From assembly GCA_013407085.1 (NCBI GenBank), contig JACCGJ010013582.1, forward strand, positions 1-64,000: a DNA stretch of 64,000 bases, read 5' to 3'. Shown here piece after piece: positions 11,972 through 24,165 of the stretch. Made by a program: the position numbers and the translations under genes. Each line of letters opens with the position of its first letter. The stretch's first letter is position 1. This DNA is from Atriophallophorus winterbourni. Taxonomy: Eukaryota > Platyhelminthes > Trematoda > Plagiorchiida > Microphallidae. The notes under the pieces are model-generated. The model saw only the letters and a list, made by a program, of their open reading frames with translations. It was not told the origin of the DNA and ran no database searches.

Positions 11972-14530
11972 TGTAGGCTTCGGTTAGTCACGTCATGAAT
12001 ACATCGGGATGTTTTATGTTGTGTGTCAGTATATTCCTTCACACAGGAACACTTGCTGGATTATTTAACCAGAAGCTAGTTCAACATACACTTATAAGTT
12101 TGATTATCATTCTTGGGTTTTCACCCACTAAAATGTACGTATTGTTAGATTCTGAGTTATATACTGTTGGATGTAGTAATTGTTATATAATATACTCTAT
12201 TATATACTGTTTGATATCATCTGGCCTCAAGTGTGTGAGTTATCAAATATGTGTCTCATAAGGAGGTGGTTGAAATCGATTTTTTCTTTCAGGATAAAAC
12301 ATGAAACCTGTAATTTAACTTCCCATCAAATATTTCTTTGTTTTTGAGTAAACGCGACCCAACAGCAGATACGTATAGTAACTAATAAAGCATTGTATTC
12401 TGTTTCTTTATGGTGTATTTTCCAGCATATTTTATATTCACAATGTTTCAAAACAACTCTTATTTTCTAATGTAATCCATAGTTGTTATTCTTATTTGAA
12501 TCAGTGAATACTCCGTATATCGGTATGTCCTCTTGAACAAATGGATATTTTTTACTCTATTGATAGGTTGTTTTTTTTAAAAGGTTTAAAATCAATCTAA
12601 CGGAGTACATAAAATATAGACAAACTTTGGTGCGGGCTCTAATTCACTTGTTATACTACATCCGTAGGGAAATCGAAAGGAATGTGATCAACATTTCAAC
12701 CGATACACCGACATAATTAACAGTTATTCTAATATGAAGTGATTACCTAATAAATCAATACAAATCGCAAAATTCAAAGGAAAATATTTTATTCTTCATC
12801 ATCCAAGATTTTTGGTAATTGTTCCCATCAATTCATTGTTACAAGTTGTGGTGACGTATCAGCAATTAAGCAGTGACCGCCACTCACACGTCCATATCAG
12901 AAACATCAGCACACTTTTTTACAACCGTCTGGCATGTGAATAATTAGGTGCGAACCCTAAGGCTAGCCGTCAAATCCTACGTTCAAAACGGTCGAGGCAG
13001 GAATCGTGATTAGATAAACATTTGGTACGATCCAGCTTGATATCAATGTCCGTTGGCTAAACTTCCTGTTAACCCCATCGTATAAATTTGTCATAATCAA
13101 GTCCCTACTGCTAAAGATTATCAATGCTTGAAAAAGTTGTACTCCCCGACACATTTTAGACGCATCGTCTGGCAACCAGGTTTCCCAAATTCAGAAAAGC
13201 TAATAGCGAGCAACATCGCTGGACTACTTCTCAAAACCGTGTGTACATTTCAGATTCGCAAAGGACACGTTATCAGTTATCTATGGGATTAGGTTTAAAA
13301 TCGAGCCAATGATCTGAGCGACGTAGTTGTTTATCATATGGTGAATGCCATGTTGGGTGAAAATCAAATGAATGAGATTCGACGAGATAAAGAGGACAAT
13401 GGAAAATCTTTTGCTTTAAATTAAAGCCGTTCTGCTTCGCTAATATTGGTTATACATCCATTGAAACAAATTTCAATAGGTTCGAAGAAATAAAAGCAGC
13501 ATTGGATAAACGGCAAATGTGGGCGCTCAACCAATTGATTCGTATCCGTGGCCACCATGAATGAGTCAAACCATCCGTGCCGTTGTTATTTCGTGCATAA
13601 CAAACATTGGAATGCGTTTGAAACGTGTGAGAAAATGTTTCAGAACTTGAGACATTGATAGTTAGATCGTTATAACAGTACTCAAATGTGTGGATGTATG
13701 TGATGGAACGCAAATAGTTAGGTTAATCCATGATAGCAACAGTCCAAAATAAAAGGAGCAAGAAAAAATGTTGCAACGATTGTGAGATACCACTTATCGT
13801 TCTTTGCCGATTTTGATCGCTACCGGAGGACAATTTAGTAAAGAGCTAGTTTGTTTTCGTTCAGTTTTTAAATGTGAAAATTAGATCTATGTTCTGCGTC
13901 CATTGTTGGAACACCGACGTCTGCGTCGGTAGTAAATTGCATTGAAATTTCGCAGACGTACCTTGATATGATGTAGCAATACATCTGGAAGAGACGGTAT
14001 GTTGTCTTGAGAATACAAATCAATTCTTATTTCACTTCGGCTCAAAATTCATTGCTTCAAGGAAGTGAAGGTTGTACAGTGCACTTAGAAGTCGTTAGAA
14101 GACCGGATGTATTCGACCAAACGTTTTTATGGAAACAAAATTAGCACAACGGCAACACCACGATTGGGAATAGGAGTTCAGGCGCCGCGTTTTTGAAAAC
14201 ATCGTACCTCGCTTTGAGATATGTATTAATGACTCCGTCACTGCCAGTTCAAACACAGCCTGCTTATGTAGCCTGGACGTTTGCCACGCCGAGCGCTCGA
14301 TGCGTCAGCTAATAGAAACAAGAAAATAGTTGCTGATGGTCTGACACTAACTTTGAAATGTGACATGAAATGGCTCACTTCCGGTCTAGCCAAGATTTTA
14401 CAGGCGTGCTTGCCTAGCCAGGTTGCAAAAGGAATAACAAACGTTTTGATCGACCAGTTGAGAATAATTGCTATTGAACAGTATCACGGAATGCGATTGA
14501 TTCATCATATCTTCTTACCGCGTTGATTTT

Positions 14531-17500
14531 CACTTCGATCAAAAACTAGAATACAAAAAATGAATAAAGGATGCATTTAATTTCCGAAGTATTTTCATTC
14601 TGTTCACTATTTTCATTCCGTGATTTTTTTATTTCATTTCTCATTCTTATATGCTCAACATTTAAATCAATCAACATTTCATTAGGCACCAAAGGGAACT
14701 ACAGAAGGACTTTTTTGTGACCAAAAAGTTAATACCAAATCTGTCAGAAAAAGACATATGAGACATTTTTGTTGCATGCAGTGATCAATTTTGAGATCTA
14801 TTAGATTGCAGTAATGAAAAACATAAAATATTAGAGTATGATCGTTCAATAGTTTTGCCAAAAACGAAACAAATGAAGGAGGTTAAAGAAATTTTTACGG
14901 AGAATATATCATTTAAATGTTGACTTCTGGTTAAACTGCAAGTTTGAATAATTCCGTGAATTTAGATTACGAATTTTAGTGTAAACACCGCAAATATGTT
15001 GACATTGAAATTTGGTGATTTGCATTGGAAATGAGTATACGTTTCTAGACTGGGTTGTCATGTAAAACGTTTTACTATTTTCTTCTTTGAAAGAAATTAT
15101 ACATAATTCGCTATTGTATTCTGGATATTTTTTTCTCTCAGTGATTCACTTGCAGTTAACATCAAACTCCACGGAAGAAAATGTTTGTAATGATGTAAGT
15201 GTACATAAGTTGAGATTTTTTTGTCTGAATCTGATTTTGTGTTGACAGTGACCACTGTCGACCTACTGTTAAAATTGGACATCTCTAAACGCGTCGAATT
15301 CGAAATATCAGAGTAAGCAGAATTTCCACGTTGACGCAATTTTGATTAGGTATTGGCATGAAAAATCAATTTTATTCGGCCAATATTTCGCTATTTCCAT
15401 CATAACATTGACACCAGACAACATTGTGTGCTAGAATTTGATATTTTCAACTTCCGCGAGGATTTTAATAGGCGAAACCGTCCTACAATGTCAGTTTATT
15501 CTACACATTGGTAGATGATACACGATATAAAATGAATTCAAGAAGCTACATAGAAGTGTGTACTGAATAATATCTGTGAGAATCGAGTACATTGGTTAAT
15601 AACGTTTTGTGCCTTCAATGTATTTCACTACCGTGGTATATTACATCGATTTACTATACTAAGTTCTCGAAATGCTTAAAAATGTTAAAAATTGATGCTA
15701 ACTATCTGCTAGTCGAAACAAATCTTATCATAAAATAGCATACTATTTCAACTTGAACATAGATGTGGAACAATGATTGGCTGAATATACAGACTAGCAG
15801 TTCAAATTCGGAAATACATCTAGGATCGTTTTGACATTAGTCATTCTTGAGAGTTCTGAATAAAACCGAAAGATAATATTCGTATAAACATAAAGATGCA
15901 GCTAATTTATATGCTTTCAAAATATTTTCTTATGTATTTACTCTATCTGCAAATATGGCATTCAACTTTTATCTATCTATATAGTAATAAATTGACGAAT
16001 CAACCATTAGTGAAGCAGATGTGCGCGCAACTAGAATTACACGCGAAGATAAGACGAGCAATGTGATTAAAGCCTGAACAATGGCTTGGTTTTCCAGTAA
16101 CTTTATGTAACATAAACATTCAGAGCAACTTTAGAGCCACTTATTTAAAGAAAAGTTCACTAATGCTCCTCATTTCACTCATCGTGATACGGAATCTTCA
16201 TTCCAATCAAGCCACTGTCAACCACTAGCAACAAGGTTGAACACATACGCAAAACATTACACGATCATATCTGAAACCTGAAATTTATATACTTGAAATG
16301 AGGAGATGATTTGAAATACACGTATTGAAAAAAGATTAAGAATTTTTTTGGCTGTAGAATGCCACGCTCAAATGTTGTTTTGTCCGGTTGTGAAATAATA
16401 TACTTCTTGTATATTGCTAAGTATAATTGTGTTGAATAAATTCGTTCGAAAAATATGAGCAAGAATTAATTAAACAATTTTAGTTATGTTCGGCTTTGCT
16501 TTTATTTAAGCCATTTTACATCATTAATAAATATTAATTAATAAATATGGTAAGTTTTTTTTTGCTGGATAGGTTGTATGATCAAGAGTTTTGGAAGAAC
16601 TATATTAATTTATTCAACATTGAAAATTATGTTTTCAGAAAGTTATCATGATATCTTTAGGGTGTATAGCTAAAAATTCAAAATTGTGATTATAAAAAAT
16701 GTCATCTAGCTTTACGTTAATAACGTGTTTAATCAGGTAACTAAAACTAACATGGAAAACAATGAACGTGGAGAATTAGTAACACGCCTAAATTCCTTTC
16801 ATCGTGTGCAAACAAAAATGGAAATATATTACTAGTTGCAGTCACACTTAAACGTGATTAGATGATGGTACATGTTTGTGATTAGATGAACTGGTCTTGT
16901 TTTTGTTGTTCCGATTGGGTGCACGCAAATCGTGATCCTACTCTTTCAAATTTATGAATTGTGGGTTTGTCATAAAAAGCCTGCAAATAAGCATTTTTCA
17001 ATAATCACACTGTGAACACTATTCATACATAAGGCGAACCGAAATATAAGGATTACTGCCGATTTTTCGTACAAAATAGTGTTTTCATGTGAGCCCTATA
17101 GTCCACAAAATACGGTATTTGGACCTAATATTTACACAAGTAGCCTCGTTTAGTTGAAAACTTGAGTCGTGTTAACCATATCATAAAAACGATTGCAACT
17201 TGTTAATCAAACGCCTAATGATGCAAGCGCTTGCGGATCCTAATAATAAACTCTAAATGTTAAATAAATATACCTGATGAAAACTAAAAGCTGGAAACCG
17301 ACCGTGGTGTGTGTGCCATGGAAATCAATGAAAATAAGATTTTTGTTCATATTCATGAGCTCAGACCTAAACTACATAAGTGCGGGCTCAGGTGATTGAG
17401 CAGAATGGCCGTACCAAATGTGAAATACTTGTAATAATTGTTACCTATAAATAATTTGTTTATCGGGTCTAATCTTACAACCTCAACATGACCTCATCGG

Positions 17501-17704
17501 GTCATTATTCATACAACAGTGCAAGTTATAACAAATCAGTCCATATTTTAACAGAACAACGAACTGTATTTATGATTTTTGAGTCGTTTGATATGAGAAT
17601 AAAGTTCGGTTCAAAATAAAAAAAAACTTTTCAAATTTGAATTGATATGTTTCATCCTTTATGTTTACACAAATTGCGTAAATCTTTAAAATGCTTCTGC
17701 GCAG
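14531..17704. other. Intergenic or intronic DNA
   Basis: About 3.2 kb with no confident exon. Open stretches at 15097-15339 and 16265-16462 (both -) are AT-driven and lack splice support. A dispersed repeat copy lies at 17298-17425 and is listed separately. Confidence 0.5.
17298..17425 (+). repeat. Dispersed repeat family, copy 1
   Basis: Shares an ordered set of blocks with the minus-strand copies at 39572-39688 and 53626-53700: CCGTGGTGTGTG, TGGAAATCAATGAAAATAAG, TTCATATTCATGAGCT, a GTGCGGGCTC block (17382-17391) and GGTGATTGAGCAGAATGG. Moderately diverged and about 130 bp long, with no ORF. A SINE or a LINE 3' end is possible. Confidence 0.5.
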
Positions 17705-18053
17705 GTTATATAAAATCGTATACTAATGATTGACAATTCAACCCAGTTTCTGAAATCACACATTGAAAAAAAGGGAAACAAACCTTTAATATTTCATTCA
17801 CACTTTCAGTTGATTCAAAAACTTAAAACTGAACAACTATTCTTGAATATAACCAAGGACAATTGTTTGGTTCTTGAATGGTTCAATCAAGATGATTCGA
17901 TAAATTTTGTAATGCTACAATTACATATCCCATCGAGCGAAGAACTTAAACAATACATGAACGAAGATGGTCTCATACTATTCCAAAACGAATTGTCCGT
18001 CCTGGCCGATACCGCTGTATCTGTCTGGTTCGCTCCACCTTATCCACATTATT
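17705..18053 (+). CDS. Candidate exon, about 109 codons, unknown protein
   Basis: Not recognised. One of the better coding stretches in the window: it is open from the ATG at 17726 and ends in a strong donor (CATTATT|GTGAGT at 18053/18054). Protein-like segments include FLKSHIEKKGNKPLIFHSHF, LVLEWFNQDD, and LADTAVSVWFAPPYPHY at the end. Two 5' borders are possible. If the acceptor TTCTGCGCAG (ends 17704) is used, an in-frame TAA lies just upstream of the ATG, so this would be the first coding exon starting at 17726. If ACCCAG (ends 17746) is used, TACTAAT at 17721-17727 is a near-perfect branch point about 20 nt away and the exon begins in phase 0 with FLKSH. It ends in phase 1, compatible with the exon at 20812. 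The open frame past the donor to 18106 is intronic. Confidence 0.5.
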
Positions 18054-19110
18054 GTGAGTTTTCTTTAGAGGAATGCAATTTTTTAATCGATCCATTGATT
18101 AATTAATTAGCTAGAAAACTGAAATTTTGTCAAACTGCATACTGAAATATCCAACGTTGACAGAATCGAAAGCGCCATGAAATCTTACTAGTTTGAGTGA
18201 ATGACAGCTCACCAAGCGTTTATTAAAAAACGTTTGATATGGTTTTCTGAAAAACAATATATTACAACAATAATATGTCAATGCAAGCGGGGCGGATGTG
18301 ACAAACACTAGACATTGGTCGTATTTACGAGATTTTATCTCTTGCGCAAAATGCAAATTGTGATTGTGTTCTTGAACAACCTGGTTCATTTTTGGAACCA
18401 TATATATATGTAACCTGACACTGAGAATTTAGTTAGCACTTCTTCACTGTGATAGGATATGTTTGAATAAATATTACCATCTCAAATTGATGACCTCAAA
18501 CAACCGTCAATAAATACAAAATTAACGCACTATATTAATACAATTTTAACAATTGAAGGATTCGATTTTGCAAACTACCGAGTGCACTATCTGGACGTGT
18601 GGTTAGCATTGTTGTGTGTGCATATCTAACGACTACGTCGCCTCCGCTTTGAATGTTAAATTAAAGACAACTGTGAATGAGAGCCTTAAAAGTCGTTCCT
18701 CCTCTGTCTTGCAACGCAAACAAGCAATTGGTTTAGGTTGCTCAAACGTAATACCGTGTATAACAAAGCTGTCCTCAGCGTCAAAAACTTATAGTAGCAA
18801 GCAAGAAGGGACAGATTTCTGTAACACATTCTATATCTGACTTTGAAATTCAGCAGTCACAACACATGTTCTCATCTATTACCTTAAAATAAAAATGAAA
18901 ATCTTGCCGGATCAACATGTGAGATCTTGATCGTTTAGTTTGAAGATGTAATGTAATTTACTATCATAAATTTTGTGGGATTTGTTCTGTAGGTAGATGA
19001 AGCGAAATAACACACATCGTTGTGAACAGCAAACCAGTGATCGTTATTCGTGAATAGTGTTGCTAACTAGCGTGAAACGTGATGGATTGTACAATCATCA
19101 CGTGCTTGAG

Positions 19111-19189
19111 ATATATATATATATATATTATAATATATATAATATATATATATATATTATATAGATATATATATATATATATATATATC
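19111..19189. repeat. AT-rich microsatellite, interrupted and partly palindromic
   Basis: ATAT tract of about 80 bp broken by TATAATAT and TAGATAT interruptions. Able to form a long self-complementary hairpin. Confidence 0.95.
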
Positions 19190-20811
19190 TATGATATCTA
19201 TTGTGATAAAAGCAAGACAGATGATATGAATATTACTTGATGTTCATGTTAAAAAAGTCAATTATCAAATTGTTTTTTTTACTGGTATTATCGAATTTCG
19301 CGAGCCCATCGGTATGTTTCAATTACATGTATGCATTTCGGTTTGACATCTGGTGTGACGAAAGTGCATGCAATTAAAGATTGTTTATAGCATCTGATTG
19401 GTTGAGGTTAAATGGACAATTCAAGTGTTTTTGCTTCGATCACGCAGATAATTTAACGGGTTTGTATACAAAAGCTTAATTATATATTCACGTGATTTGC
19501 AATCGTTATTTTGTATACATTTCCGTTCAGATTACGTTCACTTTGGCAATGAAACAAACATAGTCAGTAAGATCGTATTGTATACAAACGCATAGATTAT
19601 TCTCATAAAACCGGTGCCCTTGTTTTTTCAATTGATGAACTTCTGAACAAAATGCTATTTTGCATGCATACACACGAACACCACCGCCGGATTTGTGCTG
19701 TTTGCGCGCAAAGTATATGTACATTAGCACCTGGAGCCGCATGCGCTTTGAACAGTGGAAGAATGGTAAACAAGAACCGCTTTTAATATAAACTCATAAT
19801 GTAAACCGTTTTGATTTCAAAATGTATGTACTCGCTTTTGTATTCTGATAGGGAAGAATAGTTCTACATACCATACGATATATCGCGAAAAACGGCTTTT
19901 GCCATATGACATTAAACATCCTCTATTATTCTGATTACAGACCGCCATCGTTATTTTCCTTTCAAAAAGCAAGGGTCACTTACTCCAAAAATGGAATAGA
20001 GGTCCTCCCATGAGAGGTGTTATGTACCTGAATTATGCGCATGGTATTAGGTAAAACGATAAACAAACACTATTTATTATACAGGCTCCAAAACTCATAT
20101 CATTGGAGGAATATAAACGGAAAGTTTTGTTTCAATTCAAATAAATGATCGGCGCGTATTCTGCCTCGTCAGACTATGTGCTAAGGAAATAATTCATAAA
20201 ACAAAACATGAGATATTAAGGGACGAGAGCCTTGAAATAAACGTGGTTTTATCCTCAGATAAAAGAAAACGATCTACTACTATGTGGCTGTGCGAATACA
20301 ATTTTTTGAATTTCGTTATATGCATAGGATCTTTCACGTTAATAACAAGTTCAATTCCGCAACTGTGAATCCAGGCGTTTAATTTTTTCAATCAAGGGTA
20401 CACGCGTTTGATATGCGATTAACCAACACCAGTTTCTTTGCTAAGAAAACGCTATACAAAATAACCGTGAGTAGTTGTCACGTTGATACACATATTCATA
20501 AGCTCGTATGGTATTGGTAATCTCAATGTCTCAAAATGGATTACTGCTGCTTCAGATTAGGACAACGGTCGTACTTGTATGGATAATGTGCATAATTTAT
20601 TTTTTAAACGCAATTATTTTTGCATGTTATTTCTACAATCATATCAGAAATGTGGAATGCCTGATTCCTAGAAATTAAATAATATTATCAAACGCGTTTT
20701 GGTCTGATTCATCAAAGTTCATGATCTTCTAATTTCAAAACATTGATTATTTTGAAAGCTGAACGGGAAAACCTGGAGTTCATTTCCGTTACACCTTTCA
20801 TTAATTCACAG

Positions 20812-21026
20812 ATTTGCGAGCTATTTACCAAACGGAATTACCTCCGCTCGATATGACGCCAACAACACTTTGTGAAGAGGTTTGTAAATTTCCACATTGC
20901 GAAGCTGTTCTATTTCCATCTCAATGTTTACTACGAAAATCGTTGCATGTTCCAGATGAGGCAATTGCTGTTCATGTCGGAAGTGACGCTACAATGTTCA
21001 AGCATTACCAATCCCACTATAACTAA
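20812..21026 (+). CDS. Candidate exon, cysteine-containing, possibly terminal
   Basis: Not recognised. Follows the acceptor TTCATTAATTCACAG (ends 20811) and begins with two bases of a split codon, compatible with the phase-1 donor at 18053. It encodes LRAIYQTELPPLDMTP, then a CxxxCxxxxCxxxxxxxxC pattern (CEEVCKFPHC and a following SQC), then RKSLHVPDEAIAVHVG. The frame closes with TAA at 21024-21026, so it could be a last exon. A GTGACG donor at 20983 is an alternative end, which would drop the less protein-like tail. The spaced cysteines suggest a disulphide-bonded extracellular segment, but I can match no named domain. It lies in the 2.6-kb block of copy 1 that is absent from copy 2, so it was not duplicated or was lost. 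Confidence 0.4.
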
Positions 21027-21651
21027 TATAGTTCACATGGTACTCAACATAAATATAAGGAAGAACATACAAATAACACAACCCTTTTGGAAAGCACCTA
21101 TTCTGCTGTTGACTGATATGCGAAAACGACCAAACATACGAACGGTGAACATTCGGTTGATCTCCAAACGGAAAACGTTCTTCTAACGCTTCTCGCAGCT
21201 TGTCGTGTTTTTGATTGCAATGGAACCTTTCACGTTCAGCTACCTTGATTTTAATTTGAATAAAAGTTAAACTGTGGGGAAATTTGCGTGGCTGTCTTAG
21301 TTGTAAGTTTGTGATATGAATGGATTTTCTGTCTGCTTTCCACAATCGAAGACATGCGTTAATTCAATCTGTAGGCAATTTCCATATACCAAATTCTCTC
21401 GATAATTCTTGTTGAGTATAAAATAAATTTTCTGATAAAGCCATCAGTCAATATGATGTGAACCTCATCAATGTGACAAAACTTGATGATTTCATGCTGA
21501 TTAGAAAGACCTGTTCTCAATTAATCTTCAACCAATTTTGATTAGTGACGTTGAAAGAAAAGAATCACCGAATTTTAAATTTATCAATTTCGATGAACTT
21601 CCTTTTTTTCACACAACAAAATTTGAAATTTGCCAATCTGAATAAATTTGC

Positions 21652-22008
21652 ATGAATATATCAGATGCGATTGGTCAGTCGACAATTGGCAGCCTTGAAC
21701 TTCACGTAGGAAGTTGGAAGTTTGATTCTAACATCAGCAAGAGGATATGCTCCACTAATGGGCTCAATCGAGAACAATCGGCAGTCCTGTATTTTCTTAT
21801 TAAACCTTTATTAGAAATTTGGGACTGTCTCGTCACTGCCATCGAACAATTTTTTCCACATTTTGCGCGGTTTCCAACCATCCTCTATTTTATGAAAATA
21901 TACGAAAAAAAGAACTTGATAGTATCAAACGTACTAAATTGCCAGTCAAATTGTGACACATTATACGGCTTTGAAAAATATTCAAAATTCATATCTACAT
22001 TGTACTGA
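21652..22008 (+). pseudogene. Coding-like stretch in tandem unit, copy 1 (119 codons)
   Basis: Open from ATG to TGA in copy 1. The homologous stretch of copy 2 (about 26807-27110) reads a related protein only in part: GQSTIGSLE... with ...VGSWKFDSNI here, against GQTTVSSLD... with ...VSWMFDSNI there, followed by stops. The similarity is therefore partly visible at the protein level, which suggests a former coding region in the duplicated unit. The last residues run into the start of the Penelope-like insertion. No family recognised; it may be only a fortuitously open part of a repeat. Confidence 0.3.
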
Positions 22009-22110
22009 AATATGTTTGGGTTATATCGTTTATCCACAATGCAAACAAATTTGATTACAATCTGTTAGAGTAGTTTTCGAGTAACGTTCCACTATCGACG
22101 CAGAAGCTAC

Positions 22111-22200
22111 GTCAGACCAAAGGTGATCGTCAGGACAGGGAACAGTAATAATTTGTAGTCAATCCACCACCACCACTTACAGCTACACAGCCTGTTATAT
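22111..22200 (+). repeat. PLE flanking inverted repeat, left arm
   Basis: GTCAGACCAAAGGTGATCGT... through CACCACCACTTAC to ACAGCCTGTTA. Matches the reverse complement of 23848-23933 in order, roughly three-quarters identical by eye. Confidence 0.7.
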
Positions 22201-22596
22201 GCCTACAAAGTGGTTCATGCGTGGGCAGATCGATACACCGATGATTATTTGCTGGGCATTCATGATTGTGCGATCGGGAAAAATGGTATCAAATTTCAAG
22301 GCCCTTCTAGCTAGTTGTAACGCACTCATTGTATCGAGATTAGGCAACAGAGCGCCTAATTCAAAACCAACATTATTTTATCGTTATCTATTGTTAAGCG
22401 AGCTGAAAAGCCATCAGCGTCTCACACGAATGTCTTCTTCATGCATTTCAAGTAGGCCGTAGAACTCGGTTATTACAGCAGTCTTATGACACTGGTTATA
22501 CCACGAGCCTTTCCCCAAACTCTCCTTCATATTACGTTAGTACCTAGAGGCTACTAGTTTGCAGCTATTCATAATCCCTCTCTCAGTTTTTCATTG

Positions 22597-22670
22597 ATAT
22601 ATTATATATATATATATATAATATATATAACTTAATATACTCTATATGATATATATCATATATATATATA
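22597..22670. repeat. AT microsatellite, palindromic
   Basis: TATA-rich tract with ATGATATATATCAT symmetry, inside the PLE insertion. Confidence 0.9.
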
Positions 22671-22708
22671 AAAATGAAGGTTTCAATCCAAAATTATTGT
22701 GACGCTAT

Positions 22709-22942
22709 GTGGATGGAAAATTTGTTATCATCAAGCAAAAAAAGTTAGAGGCCTTTCTTGAATATTTATATAAAATAAACTGTCACAAAGGAAGTCGAAT
22801 CCTGCACACGCACGTTTCCATTTTTGTACTGTTTAGCAAAAAAGTAGCCGTAAAAATAGAAACGTATGTTTATAGGAATCCTATCGATACAGATGCTGTA
22901 CTACGATACACTTTCGCTCATCCAAAACAGGTTTTTAGTTAA
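22709..22942 (+). pseudogene. PLE reverse transcriptase C-terminal fragment
   Basis: The end of this stretch reads HVSIFVLFSKKVAVKIETYV, then YRNPIDTDAVLRYTFAHP. In PLE reverse transcriptases the equivalent region, after the catalytic motifs, has an FLDxxV segment followed by a VYRKPTxTDxYLxxxSxHP-type block. The order and spacing fit, with substitutions (RKPT to RNPI). No YxDD palm motif is present upstream, so the catalytic core has been lost. The short stretch after it (to about 23170) is out of frame but continues the expected order toward the GIY-YIG domain. Confidence 0.65.
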
Positions 22943-23173
22943 ATAACTTGTTCCATTTTCCACAAGATAGAACATCTGTGCTGCGACAAAAGTGTAAAAA
23001 AACAGGCGCACCGAGCGGCGAACCATAAGCTTTTAGACAACACTCATCCAAAAAGGTTATCATAATGCCAATTGTTTAAGGTAAACTACCCATCCGAAAA
23101 ATCAGAGAAAAAATAGCGAGATACAGCCTGTATACCCTATGTAAAATGCACATCTGAAGCGATACGTACAATC

Positions 23174-23602
23174 TTGAACCAGTCAGCCATACGCGTGACT
23201 GATAAGAAAGGGAAAACTATCCGTTCGGTTCTGATGCACCTCAACAATAAGACGCCTTTGTCTAGCGGTAGGAACAGCATTTACAGAATTAATCGTGAGG
23301 ACTGTTCGGGCGTGGACATGAGGCAGACTTTCATGGAAGTTCACACTAGAATCGGAGAACACCGGGAGTTTGTCCTTATACATCGCCGGGATACGAGGAA
23401 ATATACAATCACAATTCGTTATTCAGCTTTGACGAAACACGTATTAGATACAGGTCACAACGTAGATCTAGTTATTGTGGCAATATTAGAACGAAGTATT
23501 AAAGCGTATAACAAACGCCTTCTGGCGGAGGCGGTCGAAATCGCCAAGGCAGGTCGACTGGCAGTAAATAATTTTGATGAGTCCGAAATCTCAACAATCT
23601 AA
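23174..23602 (+). pseudogene. PLE connector and GIY-YIG endonuclease domain (degenerate)
   Basis: A 143-codon open stretch starting at TTG. It reads the pre-GIY-YIG connector (AIRVTDKKGKTIRSVLMHL), then the domain itself: NSIYRINREDC in place of GxxYxIxCxxC, VDMRQT in place of YVGQT, and VHTRIGEHREF for the Arg/Glu/His helix. A further HxLDTGHNVD segment matches the later part of the domain. The first tyrosine and the arginine are kept, but the second tyrosine of the YIG half is replaced, so nicking activity is unlikely. GIY-YIG enzymes act here as the endonuclease of PLE retrotransposition. The frame ends normally near the expected C terminus. Minus-strand 23183-23383 is a shadow. Confidence 0.75.
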
Positions 23603-23847
23603 CGCTTGCGGAAGTAAATAATTTTTTATTCACCACATACCTACTACTTGACTAGATGTTCTTGTTTTTCTTCGAAAAAGGCTTGGGACCCCCAGTTATG
23701 TGCATTTAGGTATGTGGGCAGCTGTGTCAACTGACCTTGACCATGTTAACCTGTATCTAATTGATTTAGATACACATTGTTAGGAAAATGTACCACTGAT
23801 CCCGGTTATCAACGCGAGATGTGACACACTTTAGGCGAACAACAGGC

Positions 23848-23933
23848 TGTTAAGCGGTAAGGTATATAAGTGGTGGTGGGTTCACTACTACTTAATCATG
23901 TTCCATGTCCTGACTATCACCCTCTGTCTGACA
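23848..23933 (-). repeat. PLE flanking inverted repeat, right arm
   Basis: Reverse complement of the left arm at 22111-22200. Contains AACAGGCTGTT, AGTGGTGGTGGGTT, TGTCCTGACTATCACC and GTCTGAC. Followed by a small perfect-stem hairpin, CTGACA...TGTCAG, at about 23928-23949. Confidence 0.7.
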
Positions 23934-24165
23934 ATGTTTCTGTGTCAGAAGTGAATTGTAACCCAAAATCTACTTTAACCGATCGCACTCAAATTTCGTT
24001 GCTTATTTACATCAATTTGCAACAAAATGCTGTATATCATTGAGTACATATTTCGAAAAAATTACAATATATTTGTATGTTGGAATTTCGAGTTCAATTA
24101 TCAAAATAATATCCAACAAGAATATTTTGAGGTGAACCTCTAGTTTTTCTGACTGTAGAAGCTTA

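Larger units (their letters stand above)
10290..14530 (+). repeat. Inverted segmental duplication, copy A
   Basis: Read on the plus strand, this segment matches the reverse complement of 42250-45240 at collinear anchors: 10340-10650 with 45180-44870 (exon and intron edges), about 13060-13120 with 43990-43890, 13450-13713 with 43740-43520 (shared FQTHxxVCYAR-coding stretch), about 13900 with 43130 (ACACCGAC), 14170-14290 with 42600-42480, and 14380-14480 with 42390-42300. Similarity is patchy, roughly three-quarters at the best anchors. Copy A is about 1.3 kb longer, the extra lying mostly between 10.65 and 13.0 kb. Edges are approximate. The 14281-14526 and 13450-13713 open stretches fall inside the homology but are not open in both copies. 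Confidence 0.6.
22001..24018 (+). mobile_element. Penelope-like element insertion (degenerate)
   Basis: About 2 kb present in copy 1 of the tandem duplication and absent from copy 2, where flanking homology is continuous (left edge near 22000, right edge near 24019). It contains plus-strand remnants of the PLE C-terminal RT region and a GIY-YIG domain, and it is flanked by inverted repeats at 22111-22200 and 23848-23933. PLEs are retroelements whose RT is related to telomerase and whose GIY-YIG endonuclease is typically C-terminal; terminal repeats in direct or inverted orientation are usual. The RT palm is missing, so this is a 5'-truncated, mutated copy. Exact ends and a target-site duplication were not resolved. 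Confidence 0.75.

Noticed and set aside
11995..12261. 89-codon ATG-initiated stretch with a hydrophobic N terminus resembling a signal peptide
   Set aside because: Next to a (TA)n tract, no splice context, no recognised domain; hydrophobicity is expected from T-rich codons.
17275..17310. CTGATGA...GAAAC resembling a hammerhead ribozyme core
   Set aside because: The bases between the core halves do not form stem II; likewise at 51140.
18111..18401. Minus-strand 97-codon stretch containing FHGAFDSVN, resembling RT palm motif A
   Set aside because: Only about nine residues match, neighbouring RT motifs are absent, and it lies directly antisense to the intron after a candidate exon.
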